DNA from: Fibrobacter sp. UWH6
GTDB taxonomy: Bacteria; Fibrobacterota; Fibrobacteria; Fibrobacterales; Fibrobacteraceae
Reading direction: 5' to 3'
DNA length: 64,000 bases
NCBI RefSeq assembly: GCF_900142465.1
Contig: NZ_FRAX01000010.1
Span: forward strand, 1 to 64,000
In this document: one piece after another, positions 15,712 to 25,547 of the stretch
Layout of the letters: each line of letters begins with the position of its first letter
How positions within the stretch are numbered: position 1 is the first letter of the stretch
Position numbers and translations under genes: made by a program
Notes under the pieces: generated by a model
Databases searched by the model: none
What the model was told of the DNA's origin: nothing
The model's input: the letters and a program-made list of their open reading frames with translations, nothing else

Positions 15712-17541
15712 ATGAAATTGTATTTTTTCGGTATGAAATTCTATATGCCGAACTTTCGCAATTTTTTCGTAGCTTCCCTTTCTGCACTTGCTCTTGCCAA
15801 CGCAGCAGGTGACAAGCAGACACCCCCGGGTGATTTCTATGACGAAGTTTCCCGACTGAACAAGGTTCTTTCTGAAGTCAACCGCAAGTATGTCGAAGAC
15901 GTGAACCCCACGGAACTGACGGACGCCGCCCTGGGTGGCATCCGCAACATCCTGGACCCCCATACTACGGTATTCAGCCCCAAGGACTACGAAAGCCTCA
16001 AGGTATCCATGGAAGGCAAGTTCGGCGGCGTAGGTATTACTATCAGCCTCCGCGACAACATTCTGACCGTGATTTCTCCGCTGTCTGGCACCCCGGCATT
16101 CCGTCTGGGCATCCGCGCAGGCGACCGCATCCGCAAAATTGACGGCAAGGACACCAAGGGTCTGACCCTGGATGACGCCGTCAGCAAGCTCCGCGGCAAG
16201 ATCGGTACCGATGTGACCGTCTCTATTGAACGTGAAGGCGTTCCCGACCTGATGGATTTCACCATTACCCGTGCAGAAATCATTGTGCATGCAGTGCCCC
16301 ATTACGGCATGGTGACCAAGGATATCGGCTATATCAAGTTGGCAACCTTTAGCGACAAGACCACCAGCGACGTGGAAAACGCCCTCCGCAGCCTGCAGAA
16401 ACAGGGCATGAAGAAGGTGATTCTCGACATGCGCTACAACCCCGGTGGACTTTTGAACCAGGCTATCGAAATTAGCGAACTGTTCCTAAAGCAGGGCAAT
16501 GTCATCGTAAGTACCCGCGGCCGTACCCAGCGTACCGAAAGCCGTGCCCGCAAAGACGGTATCATAAAGCAGGACATTCCCATGGTGGTCCTGGTAAACC
16601 AGGGTTCCGCCAGCGCAGCAGAAATTGTTTCTGGCGCACTGCAGGACTGGGACCGCGCTCTCATTATCGGTAAGACCTCCTTCGGTAAGGGTTCCGTACA
16701 GACCATCTTCCCGCTGGATAACCAGGGCAACGCCCTGAAGCTGACCACCGCATTCTACTACCTGCCTTTCGGACGTTGCATCAACAAGCCCGAAAACGGG
16801 ATCAAGGGTCTGAAGTTGCAGGAAGCCGAATACGACGCCGAAGAATCCGGCGACGAGGCAAAGGTTGATTCCCTGAAAAAGGATACCGTAGCCCAGGATA
16901 CCTTCTACACCAACAACGGCCGTATGATGTTCGGCAGCGGCGGCATCACTCCTGACGTTGAAGTTGAACTGGACCCCATGCCCTGGGTTGTTCAGGTTCA
17001 GGAAAGAATGTCTATGTACTTCAAGTTTGCTGTAAAGGCTCGCCCGGACCTGGAAAAGTCTGGCGCAAAGATCAGTGCAGAATGGGAAGTACCCGACAGC
17101 CTGTACCTGCAGTTCAAGGACTACTGCATGAAGGATACCAACTTCACGAAAATCAAGTCTAACGCACTTGTTGGCGTCGACCAGTTGGAAAAGAGCATTA
17201 TCCGTGAACAGAACTACATGGGCGATTCCTCCAAGACCGTAACCGATTCCGTCTTGGCAGCCCGTCTGGCAGAAATGCGCACAGCCCTGGAAAACAACAG
17301 GAATGCCCAGTTCGACGAAAACAAGGATTATATCAAGGACGGCATCAAGCGTGAACTTCTGACTTCCTTCATTAACGATTCTGTAAGTACCGCATTCTCC
17401 CTGAAGCGCGACAAGCAGCTGAACGAAGCCATCAAGTATCTGAGCGACATGAGCCTTTACAACAAGGCTATCGCTCCGGCAAAAAAACAGCCCGCCAAGA
17501 AGCCCACCGCCGAAAAGGCCAAGGACTCCAAGAAGAAATAA
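15712..17541 (+). CDS. C-terminal processing peptidase (S41A, CtpA/Prc family)
   Basis: A periplasmic serine protease that degrades or trims proteins from their C-termini. After a signal peptide (core FFVASLSALALANAAG, about 18-33) come a PDZ domain (about 100-180: GGVGITISLRDN; IRAGDRIRKIDG) and the S41 catalytic core with Ser301 in GSASAAEI and Lys326 in TSFGKGSVQ. A long C-terminal helical region ends in Lys/Ala-rich repeats. 609 residues is toward the long Prc type. The start is uncertain: ATGs at 15712, 15733 and 15745 all precede the signal sequence and none has a clear ribosome site. An MlaE permease gene follows 9 bases downstream. Confidence 0.92.
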   Translation: MKLYFFGMKFYMPNFRNFFVASLSALALANAAGDKQTPPGDFYDEVSRLNKVLSEVNRKYVEDVNPTELTDAALGGIRNILDPHTTVFSPKDYESLKVSMEGKFGGVGITISLRDNILTVISPLSGTPAFRLGIRAGDRIRKIDGKDTKGLTLDDAVSKLRGKIGTDVTVSIEREGVPDLMDFTITRAEIIVHAVPHYGMVTKDIGYIKLATFSDKTTSDVENALRSLQKQGMKKVILDMRYNPGGLLNQAIEISELFLKQGNVIVSTRGRTQRTESRARKDGIIKQDIPMVVLVNQGSASAAEIVSGALQDWDRALIIGKTSFGKGSVQTIFPLDNQGNALKLTTAFYYLPFGRCINKPENGIKGLKLQEAEYDAEESGDEAKVDSLKKDTVAQDTFYTNNGRMMFGSGGITPDVEVELDPMPWVVQVQERMSMYFKFAVKARPDLEKSGAKISAEWEVPDSLYLQFKDYCMKDTNFTKIKSNALVGVDQLEKSIIREQNYMGDSSKTVTDSVLAARLAEMRTALENNRNAQFDENKDYIKDGIKRELLTSFINDSVSTAFSLKRDKQLNEAIKYLSDMSLYNKAIAPAKKQPAKKPTAEKAKDSKKK

Positions 17542-17550
17542 GGACTGACC

Positions 17551-18336
17551 TTGATAAAGACAATGGACAGAGCCGCAGAAAGTCTGGGCAAATTCATCCG
17601 GAAATTTCTGTACACCGCCGTCGGTTATCTGCACTTCGTGTGGCAGATGTTTAAGAGTGTGCCTGGAGCCTTCAGCAACTTGCACACAACCGTAGAACAG
17701 ATGCAGCATGTGGGTGTCACCAGTATCCCTGTGGTGGTGGCAGCCTCCCTTGCGACAGGAGCCATCATGTCTTGGCAGCTGGCTTACCAGTTCGCCGATA
17801 TGATACCCCTGATGTTTGTGGGCATGGCCGTGGGAAAATCCGTGATGGTCGAGTTGTGTCCCATTCTTACAGCCATGGTGCTGGCAGGCCGAATCGGAGC
17901 CTCCATGTGTTCTGAGCTTGGCACTATGGCGGTCACGGAACAGCTTGATGCATACAAAGTATTAGGTCTCAGTCCCTATAAGTTCTTGCTGGCCCCCCGC
18001 CTGATTGCAACAGTCATCATGTTACCCACCCTGACGGTGTTGAGTATTTTTATCGGCATTATCGGCGGATACGAAGTCGCTCACCTGTACAAGGAAGTTT
18101 CTTTTTCCGTATTCTTCTACGGTGTTAGAATGTTCTACCAGGATTGGGACCTGATCGTGGGCTTGATCAAGGCCACTCTCTACGGATTCTTTATATCCAG
18201 TTACGCATGCTATTTCGGCTTTACCACCCATAGCGGCGCCGAAGGCGTAGGCAAGGCAACAAAGGCCACCGTGGTGGCAGGCATGACCAGTATTCTTATT
18301 GGTGGTTACGTGCTTTCACAGCTGTTGCTCCTGTAA
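17551..18336 (+). CDS. mlaE: MlaE-family ABC transporter permease
   Basis: Permease of the phospholipid/ABC transport system that moves lipids between inner and outer membranes. MlaE family blocks are clear: QMQHVGVTSIPVVVAASLAT, VLAGRIGASMCSELGTMAVT, EQLDAYKVLG and LAPRLIATVIMLPTLTVLS, across five or six membrane spans in 261 residues. No MlaF ATPase or MlaD gene is adjacent, so partners must be elsewhere. The TTG at 17551 is taken as the start because AAGGA lies 6 bases before it; the ATG at 17563 is too far from a ribosome site. Confidence 0.9.
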   Translation: MIKTMDRAAESLGKFIRKFLYTAVGYLHFVWQMFKSVPGAFSNLHTTVEQMQHVGVTSIPVVVAASLATGAIMSWQLAYQFADMIPLMFVGMAVGKSVMVELCPILTAMVLAGRIGASMCSELGTMAVTEQLDAYKVLGLSPYKFLLAPRLIATVIMLPTLTVLSIFIGIIGGYEVAHLYKEVSFSVFFYGVRMFYQDWDLIVGLIKATLYGFFISSYACYFGFTTHSGAEGVGKATKATVVAGMTSILIGGYVLSQLLLL

Positions 18337-18342
18337 AAATCA

Positions 18343-18669
18343 ATGGCCGCATTTGAACAAAGACGACGGAAGAATGGAGTCTGCAAGAATGGTCCTGCAG
18401 ACATTAGCGTTCTTCTGAAAATGGTTCTGGACAAGAGCAATATCACCGAAGATATGACCTTCAAGACACTGTCGGAAGGGTTCGAGAAAGTGGTCGGAAC
18501 ATTGCTTTTACCCCACGTAAAAATTGACCGTTTTAACAAGGGAATTTTGGTGCTAAAATGCGCCAACTCAGCCTGGAAACACGAGCTGTTCCTGCAAAAA
18601 AAAGCTATTATTGACAAGTGTAATTTACTGTTGGGCAAGCCTGCAGTGCGGGATGTCCGACTGATTTAG
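18343..18669 (+). CDS. dciA: DciA-like protein (DUF721)
   Basis: A DUF721/DciA protein, the ancestral bacterial factor that interacts with and loads the DnaB helicase. The 108 residues include ISVLLKMVLDKSNITED, a basic beta region FNKGILVLKCANSAWKHELF (the DUF721 signature W-EL) and LGKPAVRDVRLI at the end. DciA genes often lie beside gyrB or recF, and here gyrB begins just downstream, supporting the call. Translation of gyrB may be coupled to it. Confidence 0.85.
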   Translation: MAAFEQRRRKNGVCKNGPADISVLLKMVLDKSNITEDMTFKTLSEGFEKVVGTLLLPHVKIDRFNKGILVLKCANSAWKHELFLQKKAIIDKCNLLLGKPAVRDVRLI

Positions 18670-18682
18670 CCAGGTGGCTGAA

Positions 18683-20710
18683 ATGCCATCTGCAAACGAG
18701 AAAAAGATGGCAGAAAATTTGGAAAATACAGAGAACGACGTTAAGGTCGATTCCATTGAAACAGTCAATCAGAACGTTTCTACCGAAGACCTGAAGAAGG
18801 CCGAAGAAGATTATAGCGGCTCCAACATTACCGTGTTGGAAGGTCTCGAAGCGGTGCGCGTGCGCCCGGCAATGTACATCGGTTCTACCGATATTCGCGG
18901 TTTGCATCACCTGGTGTGGGAAGTGGTGGACAACTCCGTGGACGAATCCCTGGCCGGATTCTGTAACCATATCGAAATTGCAATCCTTCCGGGTAACGGA
19001 ATCCGCGTGACCGACAACGGCCGTGGCATTCCCACCGACATCCACCCCAAGGAAAAGGTGGGTACACTGGAAGTGGTGATGACCAAGCTCCATGCCGGTG
19101 GTAAGTTCGACAGCAATTCCTATAAGGTTTCTGCAGGTCTCCATGGCGTGGGTGTCAGCTGCGTTAACGCCCTTTCTACCAAGCTTGTGGCTACCGTTCG
19201 CCGTAAGGGCAAGGTAGTGACCCAGACCTTTAGCAAGGGTATTCCTTGCGGACCCCAGCAGGAAATCGGAACCTGCGCCGAAAACGAAACCGGAACCACC
19301 ATCGAGTTCTATCCGGACGATACCATTTTCAGCGAAACCGTTTACGTTTACGACACCCTGGCTACCCGCTTCCGCGAACTGGCATTCTTGATGAGCGGCC
19401 TGCGCCTGACCTTGACCGACGAACGTACCGAAGAAAAGGTGAGTGAAACCTTCTGCTATCCGGGTGGCGTTTCTGAATTCGTGCGCTATGTGGATGAACA
19501 CCGCACTCCGCTGTTCCAGGCCCCGATTCACCTGGTGCTCCCCGATGGCCAGTATCCTCTGGAAGTGGCCATGTGGTACAACGACGGCTATCAGGAAAAC
19601 TTCTTTAGCTTCGTGAACAACGTGAACACCTACGATGGCGGTACCCACGTTACCGGTTTCAAGACCGCACTGACCCGCGTCATCAACAAGTTTGCCGCCG
19701 AAATGCCCAAGGGCAAGAAGGACATCCAGATTACCTCTGACGATATCCGCGAAGGTCTTACCGCCGTTATCGCCATCAAGGTTTCTCAGCCTCAGTTCGA
19801 AGGCCAGACCAAGCGTAAGCTGGGCAACTCCGAAATCACCAGCTATGTGGCAAGTGCATTCGGTGCCAAGCTGGAAGAATACTTCCAGGAAAATCCGGCT
19901 GCCGTGAGAGTCATTCTGGACAAGGTCTACAACGCAGCCCAGGCACGCGAAGCCGCCCATAAGGCTCGTAACCTGGCCCGCCGCAAGAACGTTCTTGAAA
20001 GTGGCGGACTTCCGGGTAAGCTGGCCGACTGCAGTAGCCGCGATCCCAAGGAATGCGAAATGTTCATTGTGGAAGGAGACTCTGCAGGTGGTTCTGCAAA
20101 GCAGGGCCGCAAGCGCGAATTCCAGGCCATCCTCCCCCTCCGCGGTAAGATCCTGAACGTAGAAAAGGCAAGCCTCCACCGCGTGCTGGACACCGAAGAA
20201 ATCCAGAACCTGGTGAACGCCATCGGTTGCGGCCTCGGTTCTGAATGCAAGCTGGAAAAGCTCCGCTACCACAAGATCGTGATCATGACCGATGCTGATG
20301 TGGACGGCTCCCATATTCAGACTTTGCTGCTGACTTTCTTCTTCCGCTATATGCGTCCCCTTATCGACAACGGCCACGTGTTCCTGGCCATGCCTCCTCT
20401 GTACAAGCTGAAGGTGGGCCTCAAGGAGCAGTACCTGTTCGACGAAAACGCCAAGGAAGAAGCCATGGCCAAGCTGGAAGACAAGAAGAATGTCACCATC
20501 ACCCGATTCAAAGGTCTTGGCGAAATGTCTGCTGAACAGCTTTTCGAAACCACCATGGATCCCGAAAAGCGCCTGCTGAAGCAGTGCTATGTGGAAGACG
20601 CCGTTGTGGCCGACCAGATCTTTAGCATGCTCATGGGCGAAGACGTGGAACCCCGCCGTAAGTTTATTGAAAATAATGCCTACAAGGTTCTTGACGAACT
20701 GGATGTTTAA
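18683..20710 (+). CDS. gyrB: DNA gyrase subunit B
   Basis: ATPase subunit of type II topoisomerase that introduces negative supercoils. The GHKL ATPase domain is clear (LEAVRVRPAMYIGSTDIRGL; EVVDNSVDE; GLHGVGVSCVNALS), followed by the transducer and the TOPRIM domain (EGDSAGGSAKQGRKREFQAI; DADVDGSHI) and the C-terminal RFKGLGEMSAEQL. The total is about 675 residues with an acidic extension of 40 residues ahead of the ATPase domain. Possible starts are GTG 18674, ATG 18683 and ATG 18710; 18683 is chosen because an AGG is 8 bases upstream, but this is not certain. A prenyl synthase gene follows after 2 bases. Confidence 0.97.
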   Translation: MPSANEKKMAENLENTENDVKVDSIETVNQNVSTEDLKKAEEDYSGSNITVLEGLEAVRVRPAMYIGSTDIRGLHHLVWEVVDNSVDESLAGFCNHIEIAILPGNGIRVTDNGRGIPTDIHPKEKVGTLEVVMTKLHAGGKFDSNSYKVSAGLHGVGVSCVNALSTKLVATVRRKGKVVTQTFSKGIPCGPQQEIGTCAENETGTTIEFYPDDTIFSETVYVYDTLATRFRELAFLMSGLRLTLTDERTEEKVSETFCYPGGVSEFVRYVDEHRTPLFQAPIHLVLPDGQYPLEVAMWYNDGYQENFFSFVNNVNTYDGGTHVTGFKTALTRVINKFAAEMPKGKKDIQITSDDIREGLTAVIAIKVSQPQFEGQTKRKLGNSEITSYVASAFGAKLEEYFQENPAAVRVILDKVYNAAQAREAAHKARNLARRKNVLESGGLPGKLADCSSRDPKECEMFIVEGDSAGGSAKQGRKREFQAILPLRGKILNVEKASLHRVLDTEEIQNLVNAIGCGLGSECKLEKLRYHKIVIMTDADVDGSHIQTLLLTFFFRYMRPLIDNGHVFLAMPPLYKLKVGLKEQYLFDENAKEEAMAKLEDKKNVTITRFKGLGEMSAEQLFETTMDPEKRLLKQCYVEDAVVADQIFSMLMGEDVEPRRKFIENNAYKVLDELDV

Positions 20711-20712
20711 TC

Positions 20713-21732
20713 ATGAATTCCAAGGATTCCCTTCAAAGTAAAGCTGATTTTCAGACCGTTCTAAACCAAGCCCGTGACCTCGTAAAGGACCAGCTCCAGC
20801 TGACGGAAGAGGTCATCATGGACGTGGCAAGGAAAGCCCCCGCAGGCATTTCTGAACGTTTGGTATCTCTGTTCCAGCGCAAGGGCAAACGCATTCGTTC
20901 TACCCTGCTTTGCCTGATTGCCCAGAGCGGCAGCGTAAAGCCCAACGCCGACCGCGTTGCACACGCTTGCGCAGGCATTGAATTGCTGCACCTGGCAAGC
21001 CTGGTCCACGACGATATTATCGACGGAACAGACATCCGCCGCGGTCAGAAGACAGCCCACAAGGAATGGGGAACTCAGGTTGCCGTTCTCATTGGCGACT
21101 ACGTTCTTTCCCAGGCCATGCGTTGCGTCATCAACGAAGAATCCCGAGACGTGCCCGTGATTCTTTCTAACGCAGCCGACAAGCTGATTGCAGGTGAAAT
21201 TCTCGAGCTGGACTATTCCGGCAATACCCACCTGTCCTTTGAAAAGTATGACGAAATCATCGATGGCAAGACCGCTGCCCTGATTGACGCAGCAGCCCGT
21301 ATTGGCGGCATCCTGGCCGGCTTCGATGCAGAAAACGCAGACAAGTGCGCCCAGATGGGTAGCCATTTCGGCATCGCCTTCCAGATCGTGGATGACTTGC
21401 TGGACTACGGCTTTGGCAGCCAGAACCTGGACAAGGCCAAGTTCACCGACCTTGGCAACGGCCTGATTACCCTGCCCCTGCTGTACTACTTTGACGGATG
21501 CTCCGCAGCCGACCGCAACGAGATGGAAAGTCTCATCGCCAAGGCTTCCGAGGCTGGCGTTCCCGAAAAGATTATCGCCAAGCTGAACGAAAAGGAAGCA
21601 TTCAAGAAGGCCAAGGTCTGCGCTCAGGACCACCTGGAAAAGGCTCTTGAAATTGCAAACCAGCTTCCGGCAAGCAATTTCACCGACGAAATCGTTGCCA
21701 TGTTCGCCTCCATGAGCGATCGCGGAAACTGA
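20713..21732 (+). CDS. polyprenyl (all-trans) diphosphate synthase
   Basis: Builds the isoprenoid side chain of respiratory quinones or related lipids by adding isopentenyl diphosphate units. Both aspartate-rich motifs are present: LVHDDIIDGTDIRRG (first, about 97-111) and FQIVDDLLDYG (second, about 222-232), with GKRIRSTL and the GKTAAL block between. 339 residues fits octaprenyl/nonaprenyl-type enzymes (IspB-like). Chain length cannot be read with certainty. It starts 2 bases after gyrB, so the two are cotranscribed. Confidence 0.93.
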   Translation: MNSKDSLQSKADFQTVLNQARDLVKDQLQLTEEVIMDVARKAPAGISERLVSLFQRKGKRIRSTLLCLIAQSGSVKPNADRVAHACAGIELLHLASLVHDDIIDGTDIRRGQKTAHKEWGTQVAVLIGDYVLSQAMRCVINEESRDVPVILSNAADKLIAGEILELDYSGNTHLSFEKYDEIIDGKTAALIDAAARIGGILAGFDAENADKCAQMGSHFGIAFQIVDDLLDYGFGSQNLDKAKFTDLGNGLITLPLLYYFDGCSAADRNEMESLIAKASEAGVPEKIIAKLNEKEAFKKAKVCAQDHLEKALEIANQLPASNFTDEIVAMFASMSDRGN

Positions 21733-21762
21733 CTCTGCGGCAAGGCAATTCTCTATCAAACA

Positions 21763-21796
21763 AAAAAAACGACCGTTGTAGCGGACGTTTTTTTAT
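21763..21796. terminator. bidirectional terminator between prenyl synthase and corA
   Basis: A stem around 21765-21773 and 21781-21790 (AAAACG/CGTTTT plus CCG/CGG with one mismatch) is flanked by A- and T-tracts, suiting both convergent genes. Confidence 0.7.
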
Positions 21797-21828
21797 TTCC
21801 CAGCTAGCGCTTGGGATTATGCGGTTCC

Positions 21829-22764
21829 CTATTTTTTTCTTGTCCAGATGGCCATGAACACAAGCACAGACAGGAAGCACATGGCAATGATAATCCAGAA
21901 TGCCAGGTCGCTACCTCCGGTGGCATCGCCGTTCATGCCGAAGGGCAGGCGCACGTTCATGCCGAACAAGCTGGCGAAGAACGTCGGGAGGGAAATAGAA
22001 ATGGTCACGATGGTCAGGTTCTTCATCAGCGTGTTCACGTTGTTGCTGATGACGCTAGCGCGGGCATCCATCATGGACGTCAAAATGTTGGCGTAGATGT
22101 TTGCCTGCTGCAGGCTCTGGCCGTTTTCAATCTGGATGTCTTCCAGCAATTCACGTTCGGCTTCGGTCCAGTTGAGGCTGCGGCCCATCTGGAGCTTGCG
22201 GAGCAGGGTATCGTTACTGTTCAGGGCGCTGACGTAGTAGATCAAGCCCTTGTTCAGGCTGAACATGGAAAGCAGGTACTTGTTTTCCATGGCGGTACGG
22301 AGCTTCTGTTCCAGTTCGTCGTTGATGCGATTGATGATCTTCAAGTGTTCGTTGAAGTGGTAAATCGCATAGCTAAGAACCTTAAGCACGAAAGTGTTCA
22401 GGCTGTCGATCTTGGAAAAACGCTTTTCGTCGGTAATGGGAATGTCGGAGTCCGTCAGGAGCAACACCCAGTCCTTGAAAATGAAGATACCGAAAGATTC
22501 TACGCGGAACTGGAAATTATCGGCCGCAGAATAGTTCTTGGGCTTCTTAAACACGATGGTGGTAAAGTCATCATCGTATTCTATACGGGAAAGTTCGTCG
22601 GAGTCGAATGCAGACGCAATGGTATGTTCCGTGATTTCGTATTCCTTAACCAGCACGCTTCGCTGTTCCTGGCTAAGAGAACCCATCATGACGATGTCTG
22701 CCACTTCTTCGTTCGGGGCACTAGCGAGGCGCCCTGATTCGATTTTATAGTACTTCTTGAGCAT
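21829..22764 (-). CDS. corA: CorA-family magnesium/cobalt transporter
   Basis: A pentameric inner-membrane divalent cation channel. The protein has a large cytoplasmic N-terminal domain, a long helix rich in charged residues, then two C-terminal spans. The GMN selectivity motif follows the first span (FASLFGMNVRLPFGMN), and the second span is AFWIIIAMCFLSVLVFMAIW. 311 residues from the ATG at 22764, which has GGGGG 5 bases upstream; the upstream frame to 22830 lacks a start context and would overlap nothing useful. Confidence 0.92.
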   Translation of the reverse strand: MLKKYYKIESGRLASAPNEEVADIVMMGSLSQEQRSVLVKEYEITEHTIASAFDSDELSRIEYDDDFTTIVFKKPKNYSAADNFQFRVESFGIFIFKDWVLLLTDSDIPITDEKRFSKIDSLNTFVLKVLSYAIYHFNEHLKIINRINDELEQKLRTAMENKYLLSMFSLNKGLIYYVSALNSNDTLLRKLQMGRSLNWTEAERELLEDIQIENGQSLQQANIYANILTSMMDARASVISNNVNTLMKNLTIVTISISLPTFFASLFGMNVRLPFGMNGDATGGSDLAFWIIIAMCFLSVLVFMAIWTRKK

Positions 22765-22812
22765 AGCGCCCCCTTGATCGAACGGACCCAAAAATAGAAA
22801 AATATGTAAAAG

Positions 22813-22846
22813 CAAAAAGGCCCGGAGCAAGTCCGAGCCTAAAAAA
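22813..22846 (-). terminator. terminator of secDF
   Basis: AGGCTCGGA pairs with TCCGGGCCT on the minus strand (22840-22832 with 22826-22818, one G-T pair), followed by TTTTTG. Confidence 0.8.
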
Positions 22847-22887
22847 TCTGATTTTTTTACCAGGCCTTTACAAAGCCTAAGCTGCTA

Positions 22888-25518
22888 TTACACACCGGTC
22901 TTGAAGCGCTTGGAGTACCAGAGCACGAAGGGAGAGCAAATGCAGACAGAGGAGTAGGTACCGATGAAGATACCGAAGACCATCACCATACCGAAGTCGC
23001 GGATGGAGGAACCGCCCATGATAGCGAGAACCAAGCAGACGAAGAGGGTGGTGAGAGAGGTAATCACGGTACGGCTGAAGCACTGGTTGATAGAGCTGTT
23101 GAGAGTCTTGTCGAAGCCAGTGAGGCCATGGATGGCGGCGTTTTCACGAACACGGTCGAACACCACGATGGTATCGTTAACGGAGTAACCGATCATGGTG
23201 AGGAGAGATGCGATGAGAGCACCGTCGAAGGAAAGGCCGAAGAGGGAGATGAAGCCCAAGGTAATGAGGGAGTCGTGGACGAGGCCGACCACAGCACCGA
23301 TACCGAAGCCAAGACCCAGCTTACCGAAGCGGAACCACACATAGAGACCGATGGCGATCCATGCGAGGATGATGGCCATGATAGCGTCGTTACGAAGTTC
23401 CTTACCGATGGTAGGACCAACGTTGTCCTTAGCCACAATTTCAACCTTCTGGTTTGCAGCTTCGAAGGCCTGAGCCATCTTGACTTCAAACTGAGCGTCT
23501 TCAGAAGCGCGCATGCTGATCTGGTAGGAGTTAGCGGAGGTACCACCCAGAGAGCGAACCTTTGCACCCTTGATACCAGCATCGGCGAGAGCCTTGTTCA
23601 GGTCGCCTTCATGCTTATCGGCATCCTGATACTGGACGGTATAAACCTGACCACCAGTGAAGTCGATGCTGAAGTCGAAGCCCTTAACAGCGATAGAGGC
23701 GATACTGACCACGATCATGATGATGGAGACCAGCTTGAACTTACCGCGGTTGGGAACAACAGGCAGGTTAGCGTTGTTGAGGAACTTGAAGCCGCCACCG
23801 ATAGAGAGGGTGGTTGCGTCCTGCTTAGCAAGCTTCCAGTCGAACACGGCGCGGGTAACAGTAAGAGCGCAGAAGAGAGAAGTAATAATACCGATCATCA
23901 AGGTAAGACCGAAACCCTTCACGGAACCGGTACCGATCTTGTAAAGGATCAAGGCGGTAAGCACGGTGGTCAGGTTGGAGTCGAAAATGGCGCTGAATGC
24001 ACGTTCGTAACCCTTGGCGACAGCGGCGCGGGCAGTGAGGCCGCCCTTGATTTCTTCGCGGATACGTTCGTAAATAATGACGTTTGCGTCGAGAGACATA
24101 CCAAGCACCAGGATGAAGCCAGCGATGCCCGGGAGAGTCAGGGTAGCGTTAAACACAGACATAACGGCTGCGGTAACCAAAGTATTGATGATCATACCCA
24201 GGCTTGCGATGAAACCACCGAGGCGGTAGTAGCCGATCATGAACACGAGGCAGAGGATAAGGCCGACAGCGCCAGAACCGAAGCCCTGAACGATGTTTTC
24301 TTCACCGAGGGTAGCACCGACGCTACGAGATTCGATGATGTTCATGGGAGCCTTGAGAGCACCGGCACGGAGCACGACAGACAGACGGTTTGCTTCAGCC
24401 ATGTCGTCGAGGCCAGTAATCTGAGCTTCGCCATTGGGGATACGGTCGCGGATCACCGGAGCGGAAATCACCTGGTTGTCGAGAACGATAGCCATCTGCT
24501 TGCCGATGTTTGCAGCAGTTACAGCGGAGAACTTCTTGGGGCCGATGCCACCGAACTTGAGGCTAACGGCAACTTCGCCGGCGCTGACACCATCGCTAAC
24601 GCGGTGCGGCTGAGCGTCAACAACATCGTCACCGGACATTTCGGCGCGACGCTTCAGGAGGTAAAGACGCTTGGCCTTGATCTGGGAGCCGCGCTGGACA
24701 GGTTCCAGACCGCTACCGAAGGCAAAGTTCACGTCACGGGGAATCAGCTTCTGAACGCCTTCAGTAGCGAGAAGCTTCTTGACCTTTTCAACACTTTCTT
24801 CGGCGATGAAACCACCGTTGCCGAAGTTCATGTAGTAAGCGGAAAGAGCAGTGCCGACTTCGCTTGCCGGTTCAGCCTTGGCAGTTTCTGCAGTTTCTGC
24901 TGCGGGAGCGGCTTCAGCAACCTGAGTGTTACCGAGAAGTTCGTCATCGGAGAGAGCCTTGGTGGTGTCCTTAGCGGAATCCTTGGCTGCGGCGGCGGTA
25001 GTGTCGACGGTTGCGGCAGAGTCTGCAGCGATGTCAGTAGTCTGACGGGTCAGGTACTGGTCGATGAGCAGAACGACCTGCTGGAACTTTTCAGCTTCGG
25101 CCAGAATCTTGAATTCCAGCTTTGCGGTGGAACCCACGAGAGCCTTAGCGGTGGAGTCATCCACACCTGCCAGTTCAACCACGATACGGTCGTCGCCGCT
25201 GGGAGAAATCTGAGGTTCAGAAAGACCGTACTGGTCAACGCGGTTACGAATGATTTCCAGGGACTGTTCCTGAACGTCCTTGATATCTTCGTTCTTGATA
25301 CCGGACTTCTCGATTTCGAGAGTAATGGCGGTACCACCAGCGAGGTCCAAACCGAAGTTGATGGACTTTGCACCCAGCTTCGGATTTTCCTTAAGGAAGG
25401 TCTTTTTCTCATCACCCGACTTGGAGTGAACCTGAATAGAAGGCCATACAGTGTAGGCCGAAAGAATAATGACGAGGAGAATGATGAATTCTCGCATGCC
25501 GAATTTGTTCTTGTTCAT
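22888..25518 (-). CDS. secDF: fused protein translocase subunit SecDF
   Basis: A proton-driven accessory of the Sec translocon that pulls exported proteins to the periplasmic side. SecD comes first (NFGLDLAGGTAITLEIE at about 54-70, a large periplasmic region including an Ala/Thr-rich insert, then GLTLMIGIITS near the end of its spans). SecF follows from about residue 590 (GFDFSIDFTGGQVYTVQY; GYSVNDTIVVFDRVREN). Twelve spans are expected. SecD-SecF fusion is common in Bacteroidetes and relatives. The gene stands alone with its own terminator. Confidence 0.96.
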   Translation of the reverse strand: MNKNKFGMREFIILLVIILSAYTVWPSIQVHSKSGDEKKTFLKENPKLGAKSINFGLDLAGGTAITLEIEKSGIKNEDIKDVQEQSLEIIRNRVDQYGLSEPQISPSGDDRIVVELAGVDDSTAKALVGSTAKLEFKILAEAEKFQQVVLLIDQYLTRQTTDIAADSAATVDTTAAAAKDSAKDTTKALSDDELLGNTQVAEAAPAAETAETAKAEPASEVGTALSAYYMNFGNGGFIAEESVEKVKKLLATEGVQKLIPRDVNFAFGSGLEPVQRGSQIKAKRLYLLKRRAEMSGDDVVDAQPHRVSDGVSAGEVAVSLKFGGIGPKKFSAVTAANIGKQMAIVLDNQVISAPVIRDRIPNGEAQITGLDDMAEANRLSVVLRAGALKAPMNIIESRSVGATLGEENIVQGFGSGAVGLILCLVFMIGYYRLGGFIASLGMIINTLVTAAVMSVFNATLTLPGIAGFILVLGMSLDANVIIYERIREEIKGGLTARAAVAKGYERAFSAIFDSNLTTVLTALILYKIGTGSVKGFGLTLMIGIITSLFCALTVTRAVFDWKLAKQDATTLSIGGGFKFLNNANLPVVPNRGKFKLVSIIMIVVSIASIAVKGFDFSIDFTGGQVYTVQYQDADKHEGDLNKALADAGIKGAKVRSLGGTSANSYQISMRASEDAQFEVKMAQAFEAANQKVEIVAKDNVGPTIGKELRNDAIMAIILAWIAIGLYVWFRFGKLGLGFGIGAVVGLVHDSLITLGFISLFGLSFDGALIASLLTMIGYSVNDTIVVFDRVRENAAIHGLTGFDKTLNSSINQCFSRTVITSLTTLFVCLVLAIMGGSSIRDFGMVMVFGIFIGTYSSVCICSPFVLWYSKRFKTGV

Positions 25519-25547
25519 TTGTAATCCCTTAATAAGGTACTAAACGC

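Noticed and set aside
18608-20377. 589-residue minus-strand open frame
   Set aside because: Antisense to gyrB, His/Gly/Val-rich without domain signatures.
23128-25524. 798-residue plus-strand open frame
   Set aside because: It lies wholly antisense to secDF, has no family motif, and is an effect of codon bias on the other strand.
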